A DNA stretch of 64,000 bases from Allobosea psychrotolerans (GTDB lineage: Bacteria; Pseudomonadota; Alphaproteobacteria; Rhizobiales; Beijerinckiaceae), in contig NZ_PQFZ01000014.1 of the NCBI RefSeq assembly GCF_002917105.1, positions 62,001 to 126,000 of the forward strand, given 5' to 3'. Both the position numbers and the translations under genes were made by a program. A model generated the notes under the pieces. The model made no database searches. It was not told where the DNA came from and was given only the letters and a program-made list of their open reading frames with translations. Below are positions 1 to 10,371 of the stretch, piece by piece (the first letter of the stretch is position 1; the number at the start of each line of letters is the position of its first letter).

Positions 1-1158
1 ACCGACTCGGCCACGCGGTCGCGGACGAGCGCTGCCACCTCCAGCACGGGCGGTAACGCCACCTCCAGCCTGTACAAGGCAGGCTTCGATGCAAGCTGGG
101 AGCTCGACCTGTTCGGCGCGAATTATCGCGGCGTCGAGGCGGCGACCTATGGCGCTGACGCTGCCGAGGAGGACCTGCGCGCGACCCTGCTGACGCTCGT
201 CGGTGACGTGACCTCGAACTATGTCGAGGCCCGCGGCTACCAGGCCCGTATCGCCCTGGCCAGGCGCACCGCGGCCTCGCAACGCGAGACAGAAGGGCTG
301 ACGCGGACCAAGTTCCAGGCCGGCTCGGCCTCGGCCGTCGACGTCGCCAAGGCGGCTGCGCAAGCGAGCTCGACCGAGGCGGCGATTCCGAGCCTGGAGG
401 CCGCCTATGCCCAGAGCCTGCACCAGCTCGGCATCCTGACAGGGCAAGCCCCGACCGCGCTGGCCGGCCGGCTGGCACGTGGCGGCCCGATCCCGGCTGC
501 GCGCAGCACGCCGCCTGCCGGCCTGCCCGCCGACGTTCTGCGCAACCGCCCCGATGTCCGCAAGGCCGAGCGCCAGCTCGCCCAGTACACGGCCAAGATC
601 GGCCAGGCGGAGGCGGCGCTCTATCCGTCGGTCAGCCTCACCGGCAGTATCGCGACATCGGCCCTGAAGACCGGCGACCTGGCCAAGAACGCCTCGATCG
701 GCTGGTCCTTCGGGCCGACGCTGAGCGTGCCGATCTTCAATGGCGGCGAGCTCCGGGCGGCTGTCGAGGTCGCCCAGGCCCAGCGCGACCAATATGATTC
801 CGCCTTCAAGCTCTCGGTTCTGACTGCGATGCAGGACGTCGAGAACGCGCTGGTCTCGCTGGCGCAGGAGCGCCTGCGCGCGGGCAAGCTGTCTTCCGCC
901 GCGACCTCCTATCGCGATGCGGCGCGCCTCTCCCGCACGCTCTACCAATCCGGCTCGTCGAGCTTCCTCGACGTGCTCGACGCGGAGCGCTCGCTCTACA
1001 GCGCCGAGGACACGCTGCTGCAGAGCCGGGTCGCCGTTTCCACGGATTTCATCGCCCTCAACAAGGCGCTCGGCGGTAGCTGGAGCAAGCCGGTCGACGT
1101 GTCCTCGCCGGCGGTCGTCGACGTCAACACCGGGCCGCATCCGCGCACGGGCTTCTGA
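1..1158 (+). CDS. Outer membrane efflux factor, NodT/TolC family (5' end outside window)
   Basis: This is the outer membrane channel of a tripartite (RND or MFS-type) efflux pump. The frame is open from base 1, so the gene starts upstream and 385 residues are visible. The visible part contains the family's alternating helical and barrel segments, including a typical LRNRPDVRKAERQL stretch, the GWSFGPTLSVPIFNGGELRA barrel segment and YQSGSSSFLDVLDAERSLY near the C terminus, all characteristic of NodT-type efflux lipoproteins. The N-terminal signal and lipobox are not in view. A terminator hairpin follows about 30 bases after the stop. Partner pump genes would lie upstream, outside the window. 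Family assignment is firm; substrate is unknown. Confidence 0.93.
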   Translation, partial: TDSATRSRTSAATSSTGGNATSSLYKAGFDASWELDLFGANYRGVEAATYGADAAEEDLRATLLTLVGDVTSNYVEARGYQARIALARRTAASQRETEGLTRTKFQAGSASAVDVAKAAAQASSTEAAIPSLEAAYAQSLHQLGILTGQAPTALAGRLARGGPIPAARSTPPAGLPADVLRNRPDVRKAERQLAQYTAKIGQAEAALYPSVSLTGSIATSALKTGDLAKNASIGWSFGPTLSVPIFNGGELRAAVEVAQAQRDQYDSAFKLSVLTAMQDVENALVSLAQERLRAGKLSSAATSYRDAARLSRTLYQSGSSSFLDVLDAERSLYSAEDTLLQSRVAVSTDFIALNKALGGSWSKPVDVSSPAVVDVNTGPHPRTGF

Positions 1159-1189
1159 CGCCTGCTCTTTGAGCAGGGCAAGCTATTGA

Positions 1190-1216
1190 GGCAGGGCAAC
1201 ACGCCCTGCCCGTTTT
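1190..1216 (+). terminator. Rho-independent terminator after the efflux gene
   Basis: A perfect 8-bp stem (ggcagggc / gccctgcc) with a 5-base loop is followed by cgtttt. It lies between two convergent genes and could serve both strands. A second smaller hairpin (cctgctc / gagcagg) lies at 1161-1177. Confidence 0.8.
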
Positions 1217-1220
1217 GATC

Positions 1221-2519
1221 TCAGACGAGCAGGCTCCTGCGGGCGTCGAGGATGCGATCGAGCGCGTTCAGAAAAGCCGAAATCTCCTGGCCCCCGATCG
1301 GGAAGGACAGGGCGATCAGGCCGCGCGGCGCGAAATAGACACCGGCCTTCACGAGATCGAAGAACAGCAGGCTGCGCTTCGCATTCGCCACCCGCGGCGC
1401 GCCTTGCGGGTGAATGTTCATCAATGAGCCGAGGCCGGACACGGTGATCGGCACGGCCTTGGCCGCAAACAACGCGTTCAGATCGGCGCGGAAGCGGTCG
1501 CCACGCGCGTTCAAACCGTCGAGCGCCTCGGCCGTCAGGAGTTGCTCGACCGCCGCGAGCCCTGCCGTCATGGTCAAGGTGTTGTTGTTGTAGGTGCCGG
1601 CATGGCCGATCGAGGATGGCCGGCGCGGATCGAAGACCTGCATGATCTCGCGGCGGCCGCCGAAGCTGCCGAAGGCGAGGCCGCCGCCGAAGAATTTTCC
1701 GATCGTCGTCATGTCCGGCGTGATGCCGAGCAGCTGCTGACGCCCACCCAGCGAGAGTCGCGAGGTCTGGATCTCGTCGAAGATCAGCACGGCGCCCGTC
1801 TCGTCGGCGAGCCGGCGCAGGCCGGCAAGGAATTCGGGCGTGCCGGGAATGCAGCCACCCGCACCCTGCATGGGCTCGACCAGGATCGCCGCCAACTCGC
1901 CGCGATGCGGCTTGACGAGGTCGAGCGTCCTTTCAAGGTCGTTATAGGAGGCGACGACGAAATCGTGCGGCACGGTGACGGGCGCGCCGCCGGGCGGAAA
2001 GGTCAAGACGCCGCCATGATAGCCGCCTGCGAACACCAGGATCTTGCGCCGCCCGGTGAAGGTAAGCGCGGCGGCGAGCGCCATCAGATTGGCTTCCGTG
2101 CCGGAATTGGTGAAGCGCAGCAGGTCCATCGACGGAAAGCGCGCGCAGATGCGCTCGGCCAGCTTCCCTTCGATGGCGTTGTGCGAGGACAGGTTGATCC
2201 CGTCATCGAGCGCAGAGCGGATCGCCTGCTTCAGCACCTCGGGTGAATGGCCGAAAATGCCGGCAGTGAACTCGCCCAGGAAATCCAGATATTCGTGCCC
2301 GTCGGCATCGGTCAGGCGGCAGCCCTCGCCGCGCAGCATGCACAGCGGAAAGGGATCGTAGAAGAGCGAGGTCCGGGTGTTGCCGCCCGGCATCGATTCG
2401 GCCGCCGCCATGAAGCGCGCCCGGCTTTCGGGGTTGCGGCGCACATAGTCCTCGCGGGCCTCGACAAGCGCCAGATCAAGCGCTCCGGCTTCATGCGAAT
2501 TGGCGGCAGTCAGGGGCAT
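1221..2519 (-). CDS. Class III aminotransferase, glutamate-1-semialdehyde aminomutase-like
   Basis: PLP-dependent class III (subgroup II) aminotransferase, 432 aa, close to the family's usual length. The cofactor-binding FDEI aspartate is D248 and the Schiff-base lysine is K275 in TIGKFFGGG; NSGTEAN at 138-144 is the phosphate/substrate loop. Such proteins near transport genes usually act on amino-group donors or exchange amino groups in catabolism; a housekeeping HemL role is unlikely in this context. It is the last gene of the minus-strand operon that begins with the LysR gene at 14621, 48 bases after the molybdopterin oxidoreductase, and it ends at the terminator at 1190-1216. The substrate cannot be read from the sequence. 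Confidence 0.9.
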   Translation of the reverse strand: MPLTAANSHEAGALDLALVEAREDYVRRNPESRARFMAAAESMPGGNTRTSLFYDPFPLCMLRGEGCRLTDADGHEYLDFLGEFTAGIFGHSPEVLKQAIRSALDDGINLSSHNAIEGKLAERICARFPSMDLLRFTNSGTEANLMALAAALTFTGRRKILVFAGGYHGGVLTFPPGGAPVTVPHDFVVASYNDLERTLDLVKPHRGELAAILVEPMQGAGGCIPGTPEFLAGLRRLADETGAVLIFDEIQTSRLSLGGRQQLLGITPDMTTIGKFFGGGLAFGSFGGRREIMQVFDPRRPSSIGHAGTYNNNTLTMTAGLAAVEQLLTAEALDGLNARGDRFRADLNALFAAKAVPITVSGLGSLMNIHPQGAPRVANAKRSLLFFDLVKAGVYFAPRGLIALSFPIGGQEISAFLNALDRILDARRSLLV

Positions 2520-2567
2520 GGTCGGCCTCTTGCGATGCGAGATGGCGGGGGTGGATTCGATCGGCGA

Positions 2568-4832
2568 TCAGGTTCCTGCCCGCTTGATCTCGATCAGGCA
2601 AGAATTGGGCGCGGTCGCCTGCGCCAGGCGCGAGGTCGGCATGCTGGAGGTGAGGCTGTTGGGATTGCCGCCACGGTCGAGGGGCAAGGCCCCGCCATCC
2701 TCAACCGGATCGTACCAGCCGCCGGTTGGCAGCACGGCGACGCCCGGCTCGACATCGCGCGTCGAACTGAGTGCCGCCAGGCAGCGGCCACGGTCGTTGA
2801 AGAGCTCCACGATGTCGCCATCCCGGAGGCCGCGCTTGATCGCCTCGGCCGGGTGCATCAGCACGACCTCATACCCGTCGCGCTTGGCCCCCTGGCTCGG
2901 CCCCGCCAGTTCCAGTTGGCTGTGCAGGCGATGCGCCGGCTGCGGCGAGAGCAGGTGCAGCGGGTAGCGCTGCGCCAAAGGCGAGCCGAGCCATTCCTCG
3001 GGCGCGAGCCAGGCTGGGTGGCCGGGACAATCGTCATAGCCGAAGCCGGCAATCGTCGCAGAAGCGATCTCGATGCGGCCGGACGGCGTCTCCAGCGGGT
3101 GGCCCTCGGGATCGGCGACGAAATCGGCCAGTGGCGTGACCGGGGCCGGCGCAGCCTGGCCTTGGTCGAGGGCGGCATAGCCGCGCGCCCAGAACGCCTC
3201 GAAATCCGGCAGCTCAGCATGGGCCGCGCGGTAGCCGTCATACATCCGGCGCAACCATTCCCGCGGCTCGCGGCCTTCGGTGAAGGCGTGCTCGAAGCCC
3301 ATCTCGCGGGCTATGCGGGCCATGATCTGGTGATCGGACAGGACTTCGTCCGGCGGCGCGCAGACCTGCCGGCTGGCGATGAGCCAGTTGTCGCGGGAGG
3401 AGGCGGCGATGTCGTCGCGCTCGAACGGAAAGCTCGCCGGCAGCACGATGTCGGCATGGCGCGCGGTCGCGGTCCACATCGGTTCATTGGCGATCACAGT
3501 CTCCGGCCGCCGCCAGGCTTCCGCCAGGCCGGCGAGATCCTGATGGTGGTGGAACGGATTGCCGCCCGCCCACCAGACCAGACGGATATCAGGCAGCACC
3601 AGGCGCCGACCGTTATAATCCAGCGTCCCGCCCGGCTGCGAAAGGAGCTCGGTGATCCGCGCGACGGGGATGAAGCTTGCGACCGGGTTGCGCCCCTGAT
3701 CGAAGGCCGGGCCCCGCAGCCGCCGGATCGGCTGGCCGACGGTGCTGACGGAGGTCAGGCCGAAGGCGATACCGCAGCCGGGCCTTCCGGCATGGCCGGC
3801 AATGGCCGCAAGCGCGATCGCCGCCCAATAGGGCTGCTCGCCGAAGCGCGCCCGCTGCAGCGACCAGGCCGCATTGACGAGCGCTGGCTCCGAGGCGAAG
3901 GCAAGGGCGAGATCCCGGATCGTCGCTGCCGGCACGCCGCAGATTTCGGCCGCCCACTCGGCGTCCTTGACCACCCCGTCGCTTTCGCCAGCCAGATAGG
4001 CTTCGAGCTCCGCAAGCCCCACCGTGCAGCGCGCGAGGAAGGCGCGGTCGGCCGAACCCTCCGCCAGCAGCGTCCGCGCCATCGCCAGCAGCATCGCCGT
4101 GTCGGTGTTGGGGCGGATCGCGATGTAGTCGATCGTTCCGCCCGGCAGGTCCGGGACATCGGTGCGCACCGGGCTGACGACGACGATCCTGACACCCGCC
4201 GCTGCAGCTGCCGCCAGCCCGCGCTCGGAGCGGTGCTGGCCAGTGCCGCCGGCCTCGACCTGCGCATTCGACAGGCGAAAGCCGCCAAAGGAGATCAGCA
4301 GCTTGGCATGGGTGGCGATCTGGTCCCAGCTCGGAGCGACATCGGTGGCGAATTTGAAGCGAGGGCCGATGACATGCGGCAAGATGACCGCGCCGGCGCC
4401 GAAGCTGTAGGTGTTGACGGCCGAGGTGAAGCCGCCAGCGAGGTTGAGGAAGCGCTTGAGCTGGCCCTGCGCATGGTGGAAGCGCCCGGCACTGGCCCAG
4501 CCATAGGATCCGCCGAAGATCGCGGCATTGCCGTGAACCGTGCGGACGCGCCCAACCTCGCCGGCAACGAGCCCCGCCGCCTCGTCCCAATTGATGCGGA
4601 CGAACTCGTCGCGGCCACGGTCTCGGCCGCGCCCCTCCGGATTTTCTCGCGCTGCGAGCCAGCCCTTGCGCACCATCGGATGAAGGACACGCGCCGGATG
4701 GTCCTTGAGGTCGAGATAGGCCGCCCCTATGGGCGAGGGCTGCGGGTCGAGCCCGAAGCCCTGCAAGGCAGCCTGTCCGGAACTGTCGCGGACGACCTCA
4801 TAGGTGCCGAAATGCGTCCCGAACAGGTGCAA
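2568..4832 (-). CDS. Molybdopterin-dependent S/N-oxide reductase, BisC/TorA-like
   Basis: Molybdopterin (bis-MGD) oxidoreductase of the DMSO reductase family, 754 aa. The N terminus HFGTYEV and the FGGSYGWASAGRFHHAQG segment (about 107-122) match the BisC/TorA/DorA branch, in which the serine of GGSYGW (S109) is the molybdenum ligand. A C-terminal MGD-binding domain includes RDGDIVELFNDRG. There is no Tat signal and no N-terminal 4Fe-4S motif, which points to a cytoplasmic BisC-like enzyme reducing sulfoxides (biotin or methionine sulfoxide) or N-oxides. It starts 10 bases after the binding-protein gene in the same operon. The reaction class is well supported; the natural oxide is unknown. 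Confidence 0.9.
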   Translation of the reverse strand: MHLFGTHFGTYEVVRDSSGQAALQGFGLDPQPSPIGAAYLDLKDHPARVLHPMVRKGWLAARENPEGRGRDRGRDEFVRINWDEAAGLVAGEVGRVRTVHGNAAIFGGSYGWASAGRFHHAQGQLKRFLNLAGGFTSAVNTYSFGAGAVILPHVIGPRFKFATDVAPSWDQIATHAKLLISFGGFRLSNAQVEAGGTGQHRSERGLAAAAAAGVRIVVVSPVRTDVPDLPGGTIDYIAIRPNTDTAMLLAMARTLLAEGSADRAFLARCTVGLAELEAYLAGESDGVVKDAEWAAEICGVPAATIRDLALAFASEPALVNAAWSLQRARFGEQPYWAAIALAAIAGHAGRPGCGIAFGLTSVSTVGQPIRRLRGPAFDQGRNPVASFIPVARITELLSQPGGTLDYNGRRLVLPDIRLVWWAGGNPFHHHQDLAGLAEAWRRPETVIANEPMWTATARHADIVLPASFPFERDDIAASSRDNWLIASRQVCAPPDEVLSDHQIMARIAREMGFEHAFTEGREPREWLRRMYDGYRAAHAELPDFEAFWARGYAALDQGQAAPAPVTPLADFVADPEGHPLETPSGRIEIASATIAGFGYDDCPGHPAWLAPEEWLGSPLAQRYPLHLLSPQPAHRLHSQLELAGPSQGAKRDGYEVVLMHPAEAIKRGLRDGDIVELFNDRGRCLAALSSTRDVEPGVAVLPTGGWYDPVEDGGALPLDRGGNPNSLTSSMPTSRLAQATAPNSCLIEIKRAGT

Positions 4833-4842
4833 GACCCGCCTC

Positions 4843-6348
4843 CTACTGAGCCGGCTTCATATCGAAGGAGCGAACCCAATCGTCGCCACGCGCCTGCCAG
4901 GTCACCCGCTTCGAGACGCCATAGGTGGTCGGCTGCGCATAGAGGAACAGCACCGGCGCCTCCTCGCACATGATCTTGGTCGCGTCCTTATAGGCGGCGA
5001 GGCGCTTGTCCTTGTCCATGGTCGAGCGCCCGGCCTCGAGCGCCTTGCCGAAGGCGGCATTATCCCAATAGGCGTACTGGTTGCCGGGCGCGAGCAGGGT
5101 CAGCTGGCCGTCGGCGTCCAGGGTCGGCCAGCCATGGGTCAGGAGCGAAGTCTGCGCCAGCGTCCGCGACCGCAGATATTTGTTCATATAGGCGCCGAAA
5201 TCCATCTCGTTCATCTTCACCTTCAGGCCGGCGTCGCCGAGCATGGCGGCGACCGCCTGCGCCACTTCCTGCCCCTGGATGTAGGTCGCGACGGGGATGT
5301 CCATCTCGATCACCTGCTTGAGGTCGATGCCGGATTCCTTCAGCAGGGCCTGCGCCTTCTTCACATCGTAAGGATAGGGCTTGAGGTCCGGATTGAAGCC
5401 GAAATAGGACGGGGTCAGGATCTGGCAGGGCTCGATATAGGCCTGCCCGTCGAAGATCGAATCCCGGATCGCATCCTTGTCGATGGCGTAGTTCATCGCC
5501 TGGCGCACCAGCTTGTTGTCGAGCGGCGCCTTCTGGGTGTTGAACTTGATGAAGACGTTGCGCGTGCTCTGCACCGAGCCGGCAATGGCGTTCTTGCTCG
5601 CCTTGACCCGCGCAAGCTCCGAGGTCGGGATGCCGGTCACGAGATCGACCTCGCCGGCCAGCAGCGCGGCGATGCGGCTCGCCGGTTCCGGGATCGTCTT
5701 GAACACGACCGTGTCGAAATCAGGCTTGCCCTGCCAGCCTCCCGGATTGGCGGCAAGCGTGATGTGGTCGCCCGGCACGTTCTCGGTCATGCGGTAGCGG
5801 CTGCCCGACATCGTCTCGGTTGCCGGATTATGGCTCGCCGCCCATTGCGGCGGCAGCAGGAAGAACATCGAGAGCTGGTCGACGAAGGCCGGGAACGGCG
5901 CGCTGGTCTCGACTTCGACGGTCTTGGCGTCGATGACGCGGACCTCCTTGACCAGGTCGAACCAGGACTTGATCCGGGCATTGACCTTGGGATCACGCAC
6001 GCGGTCGAGGTTCCATTTGACCGTCGCGGCGTCGAGCGGCTCGTCATTGACGAATTTGGCGCCCTCGACGAGGTCGAAGCGCCATGTCGTATCGTTCACC
6101 AGCGTCCAGGATTTCGCCAGCGCAGGCGCCAGTTTGAGGTCGGCGCCGCGGATGACGAGGGACGGGTAGATATGGCTCAGCAGGCTCATGTCGGAGCCGA
6201 AGGAGCCCGTCATATGCGGGTCGAAGGTGTTGACGTTGACCGAGAGCGCGATCGTCGCCGTACGCCCGGCCTGGGCAAGCGCCGGCGGAGCGGACAACGC
6301 GGCGGCCAATGCGGCAGCGCTGAGGGTCTTGATCCAGAACGATGTCAT
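4843..6348 (-). CDS. ABC transporter substrate-binding protein, family 5 (peptide/nickel type)
   Basis: Periplasmic binding protein of the DppA/OppA class (SBP family 5), 501 aa. A Sec signal peptide of about 25 residues ends in ALA-QAGR. The mature start IALSVNVNTFDPHMTGSFGSD, the WRFDLVEGAKFVNDEPLDAATV motif and the late LFLYAQPTTYGV stretch are typical of the family. It lies between the two ATPase genes (gap 56 bases upstream) and the BisC-like reductase in the operon. It probably captures the compound that the operon's enzymes process; a peptide is not certain because this family also takes glutathione, opines, nickel complexes and other solutes. Confidence 0.92.
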   Translation of the reverse strand: MTSFWIKTLSAAALAAALSAPPALAQAGRTATIALSVNVNTFDPHMTGSFGSDMSLLSHIYPSLVIRGADLKLAPALAKSWTLVNDTTWRFDLVEGAKFVNDEPLDAATVKWNLDRVRDPKVNARIKSWFDLVKEVRVIDAKTVEVETSAPFPAFVDQLSMFFLLPPQWAASHNPATETMSGSRYRMTENVPGDHITLAANPGGWQGKPDFDTVVFKTIPEPASRIAALLAGEVDLVTGIPTSELARVKASKNAIAGSVQSTRNVFIKFNTQKAPLDNKLVRQAMNYAIDKDAIRDSIFDGQAYIEPCQILTPSYFGFNPDLKPYPYDVKKAQALLKESGIDLKQVIEMDIPVATYIQGQEVAQAVAAMLGDAGLKVKMNEMDFGAYMNKYLRSRTLAQTSLLTHGWPTLDADGQLTLLAPGNQYAYWDNAAFGKALEAGRSTMDKDKRLAAYKDATKIMCEEAPVLFLYAQPTTYGVSKRVTWQARGDDWVRSFDMKPAQ

Positions 6349-6404
6349 GTCACGGGCTCCAATGGCGGTGGCGAGGAATGGCAGCGAGCAAGGGCGATGA
6401 AGTC

Positions 6405-7315
6405 TCAGATCAGGACGAAATGACCGGGCGAAACCTCGGTCAGCACGGCATCGGGGGCAGGCTTCTGCGTCTCGTAGTCGAAGGCCAGCGGCCGCCTGGC
6501 GCGCTCGATGGCCGGGTTCGGGATCGGGATCGCCGAGAGCAGCGAGCGCGTATAGGCGTGGCGCGGATCGGAGAAGATCGCTTCCGTCGGAGCGATCTCG
6601 ACCAGGCGCCCGCGCAGCATCACCGCGACGCGATGGCAGAGATAGCGCACCATCGACAGGTCATGCGCGATGAAGAGATAGGCCATGCCCAGCTCCTGCT
6701 GCAGATCCTGGAACAGGTTGATGATCTGGGCCTGGATCGAGACGTCGAGCGCCGTGATCGGCTCATCGGCGATGATCAGCTTCGGACGCATCGCGACGGC
6801 GCGCGCGATGTTGACGCGCTGGCGCTGGCCCCCGGAGAACTCGTGCGGATAGCGCGCCATGAAGCGCGGATCGAGCCCGACCTGCTTGAACAGGGCCGCG
6901 ACGCGATCGTCGCGCTCCGCGCGGCTGGCGACAAGCTCATGCACGATCAAGGGCTCGGCGACGAAATCCCCCACGGTCATGCGCGGGTTGAGCGCGGCGT
7001 AGGGATCCTGGAAGACGACCTGCATCTGGCGGCGAAAGGCCTTCAATTCGCGCGCCGGCAAGGTCGTGATGTCATGGCCGTCGAAGCGGATCTCGCCGCC
7101 GGTCGGCTCTTCCAGGCGCAGCACGACGCGGCCGGTCGTGCTCTTGCCCGAGCCGGATTCGCCGACCAGCCCGACGATCTCGCGGGGCGCGATGTCGAAG
7201 GAGATGTCGTCGATCGCCTTGACGAGATGCGACGGCCCGCCGAGCCAGCCGCCGCCGCTGGTGTAATGCTTCGCCAGATTGCGGACGCTGAGGAGAGGAT
7301 GCGTCGGCGACGTGC

Positions 7316-7319
<4 letters not shown>
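6405..7319 (-). CDS. ABC transporter ATP-binding protein, DppF/OppF type
   Basis: ATPase subunit of the dipeptide-type importer, 304 aa. Walker A GESGSGKST is at about 53-61, the signature FSGGQRQRVNIARA and Walker B LIIADEPITALD follow. The start ATGA overlaps the stop of the preceding ATPase gene by 4 bases, so the two are translationally coupled. The C terminus is short and lacks the cysteine-containing CxFxxRC tail usual in this family; it ends in a unique SPGHFVLI. Partner: the ATPase at 7316-8329 and permeases at 9519-11292. Confidence 0.93.
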
Positions 7320-8329
<1,010 letters not shown>

Positions 8330-8340
8330 GCCGGTTCGCC

Positions 8341-9516
8341 TCAGGCGTTCAACACGACGTCCGGCGCGCGCGTCAGGAACTCGCAACCGCCTTCCGTGAT
8401 CAGGACGGTGTCGGAGAGCTGGGTCGCGGCGATGCCGGGGATGCGCAGATTGGGCTCGAGCGTCAGGATCATGCCGGGTTCGAGCAGGATGCCGGTCCTG
8501 GCGTCGAGGGAGGGGTGTTCATGCGCGCCGAGCCCGATGCCATGGCCGATGCGGCCCGGCAGGTATTTGCCGTAGCCGCGCGCCTCGAGCCCGGCCTTGG
8601 TCGCGCCGAACAGCGCGTTGATCGGCGTGCCGGGCTTCAGCAAGGTCGCGACCTCGTTGCGGATCTCGATGATCGAATCGAGCGCCCGGCGGCGCTCGTC
8701 ATTCAGCGCGCCGACCGCGACCGTCCGCTCGTTCTCGGCATGGATGCCGTTGACGATCGTCCAGATCAGGATGCTGATCGCCTCGCCGGCTTCAGGCTTG
8801 CGGTTGGTCGGGTTGTCGCAGTTCATGAACATGCGGTCGCCGGCCAGCGCCCAGGCCCAGAGGCCGTTCTGCGCCCCGCCTTCGAGGCTGCCGAAATCGC
8901 AGACCTCCTTGTCGGGGAAGTTATCGGCCCAGAAGCGGTTCATCGCCGCCATGGCCGCGAGCGACACGTCACGCTCCGAGCCGCCCTGCCGGACGGCCTC
9001 GACCGCCGCGATCATGCCGGTATCGGCAATGCGGGCGGCGTCGCGGGCATTGGCGATCTCGTCGGCGTCCTTCACCAGGCGGGTCGTCATGATCATCTCG
9101 GAGGCGTCGCGGAAGGAGGCGCCGGGCAGGAGTTCGGCAAGCTGGCGCGCCCGCGCAACCGGCAGGAAATCCTCCTCGACGCCGATGACCGCCTTGGCGA
9201 GACCAGCCTCCTCCAGCATCGTCTTCAGCGCATCCTGCCAGTTCGGCCCCATCGTGACCTTGGTCGACCAGGCGCCGTAGAGGCGGATATCCTGGATGAA
9301 GGTCGAGGCGCGGGCATGGTCGTCGCGCAAGGCATGGATCAGCATCGAGGGCTTGCCCTGCGCCGGCAGGATCGCGATCACCGGATGGCTGTAGATGATC
9401 GGGTTGAAGCCCGTCAGATAGAAGCTGCTCTCGGGCTTGAAGGCGAGGATCACATCGAGACCGGCAGTGCGCATCCTCTGACGCAGGCGTTCCGTGCGGG
9501 GAGCGGTAGTGGTCAT
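8341..9516 (-). CDS. M24 (pita-bread fold) protein, creatinase-like, Xaa-Pro peptidase family
   Basis: Two-domain creatinase/aminopeptidase-P-type protein, 391 aa from the ATG at 9516 (GAGG 7 bases upstream). The C-terminal pita-bread domain has GHGIGLGAHEHPSL and LEPGMILTLEPN, but the metal-ligand aspartates of true M24 peptidases are absent: the usual iDxG...sDxTRT region reads IWTIVNGIHAENERT, and the last ligand region reads LSDTVL instead of xEDTVL. The ERT motif recalls creatinase, which works without metal. It therefore may be a C-N hydrolase rather than a peptidase. It lies between permease and ATPase genes of the importer, with a 2-base gap, which ties it to the imported substrate. 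Confidence 0.85.
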   Translation of the reverse strand: MTTTAPRTERLRQRMRTAGLDVILAFKPESSFYLTGFNPIIYSHPVIAILPAQGKPSMLIHALRDDHARASTFIQDIRLYGAWSTKVTMGPNWQDALKTMLEEAGLAKAVIGVEEDFLPVARARQLAELLPGASFRDASEMIMTTRLVKDADEIANARDAARIADTGMIAAVEAVRQGGSERDVSLAAMAAMNRFWADNFPDKEVCDFGSLEGGAQNGLWAWALAGDRMFMNCDNPTNRKPEAGEAISILIWTIVNGIHAENERTVAVGALNDERRRALDSIIEIRNEVATLLKPGTPINALFGATKAGLEARGYGKYLPGRIGHGIGLGAHEHPSLDARTGILLEPGMILTLEPNLRIPGIAATQLSDTVLITEGGCEFLTRAPDVVLNA

Positions 9517-9518
9517 GG

Positions 9519-10370
9519 TCACGTCCTCAATTTCGGATCGAAATAGTCGCGCAGCCAGTCGCCGAGCAGGTTGACGCTCAGAACCGTCAGCAGGATGGCA
9601 AGGCCGGGAAAGGTGACGATCCACCAGGCCGTGGAGATGTAGACGCGCCCCTCGGCCAGCATCCGGCCCCAGCTCGCATCGGGCGGCTGCACGCCGAGCC
9701 CCAGGAAGGACAGGGCCGCATCCATGATGATGACGCGTGCGAGCTCCAGCGTCGCGACGACGAGCGCCGGCGTCAGGACGTTGGGCAGGATATGGTGCAG
9801 CATGATGCGCCAGGTGCTCGCGCCGATCGCACGGGCCGATTGCACGAATTCGCGCGAGCGCAGCGCCAGGACCTGCCCACGGATGATGCGGGCGTAGCGG
9901 ATCCAGCTGGTGACGGCCAGGACGATGACCAGATTGGTCAGGTTGGGACCGAGCGCCGCGACCACGAGCAGCGCCAGCAGCATCAGCGGAATGGCAAGCT
10001 GGATGTCGACGAGCCGCATCAGGATGCGGTCGACGACGCCGCCGAAATAGCCGGCGACGATGCCGAGGAACACGCCGACGATGCCGCCCAGCACCACGGC
10101 GCAGGTCGCGACCGAAAGCGTGATCTGGCTGCCATGGATGATGCGGCTGAGAATGTCGCGGCCGAGCTGGTCAGCCCCGAGCGGATGCGCGCCCGGGCTG
10201 AACAGGCCCGTCCATGTCGGCGGCGCGAAGCGCCCGCGCAGATCCGAGCGCACCGGGTCGGGCAACCCCAGCAAGGGGGCCAGGATCGCCGCTCCGATGA
10301 ACAGCGTCAGCAGGATGGCACCGAGCAGTCCGGTCCGGCTGCGAAGCAAGGCGCGCAGGAAGTCGGCCAT
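9519..10370 (-). CDS. ABC transporter permease, DppC/OppC type
   Basis: Inner membrane permease, 283 aa from ATG 10370 (MADFLRALLRSRTG), one base after the stop of the partner permease. It has an N-terminal OppC-type helix, the GTDQLGRD-equivalent motif LGADQLGRDILSRIIHG, about six membrane segments and the EAA loop ARAIGASTWRIMLHHILPN that contacts the ATPases. Length fits the DppC family. Confidence 0.93.
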   Translation of the reverse strand: MADFLRALLRSRTGLLGAILLTLFIGAAILAPLLGLPDPVRSDLRGRFAPPTWTGLFSPGAHPLGADQLGRDILSRIIHGSQITLSVATCAVVLGGIVGVFLGIVAGYFGGVVDRILMRLVDIQLAIPLMLLALLVVAALGPNLTNLVIVLAVTSWIRYARIIRGQVLALRSREFVQSARAIGASTWRIMLHHILPNVLTPALVVATLELARVIIMDAALSFLGLGVQPPDASWGRMLAEGRVYISTAWWIVTFPGLAILLTVLSVNLLGDWLRDYFDPKLRT

Positions 10371-10371
10371 C

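Noticed and set aside
2247..4973. 908-residue open frame on the plus strand
   Set aside because: Lies wholly opposite the BisC-like and neighbouring genes; composition rich in R, G, D and H without domains. A GC-rich antisense shadow.
4804..6423. 539-residue open frame on the plus strand
   Set aside because: Antisense to the family-5 binding protein, which has a clear signal peptide and family motifs.
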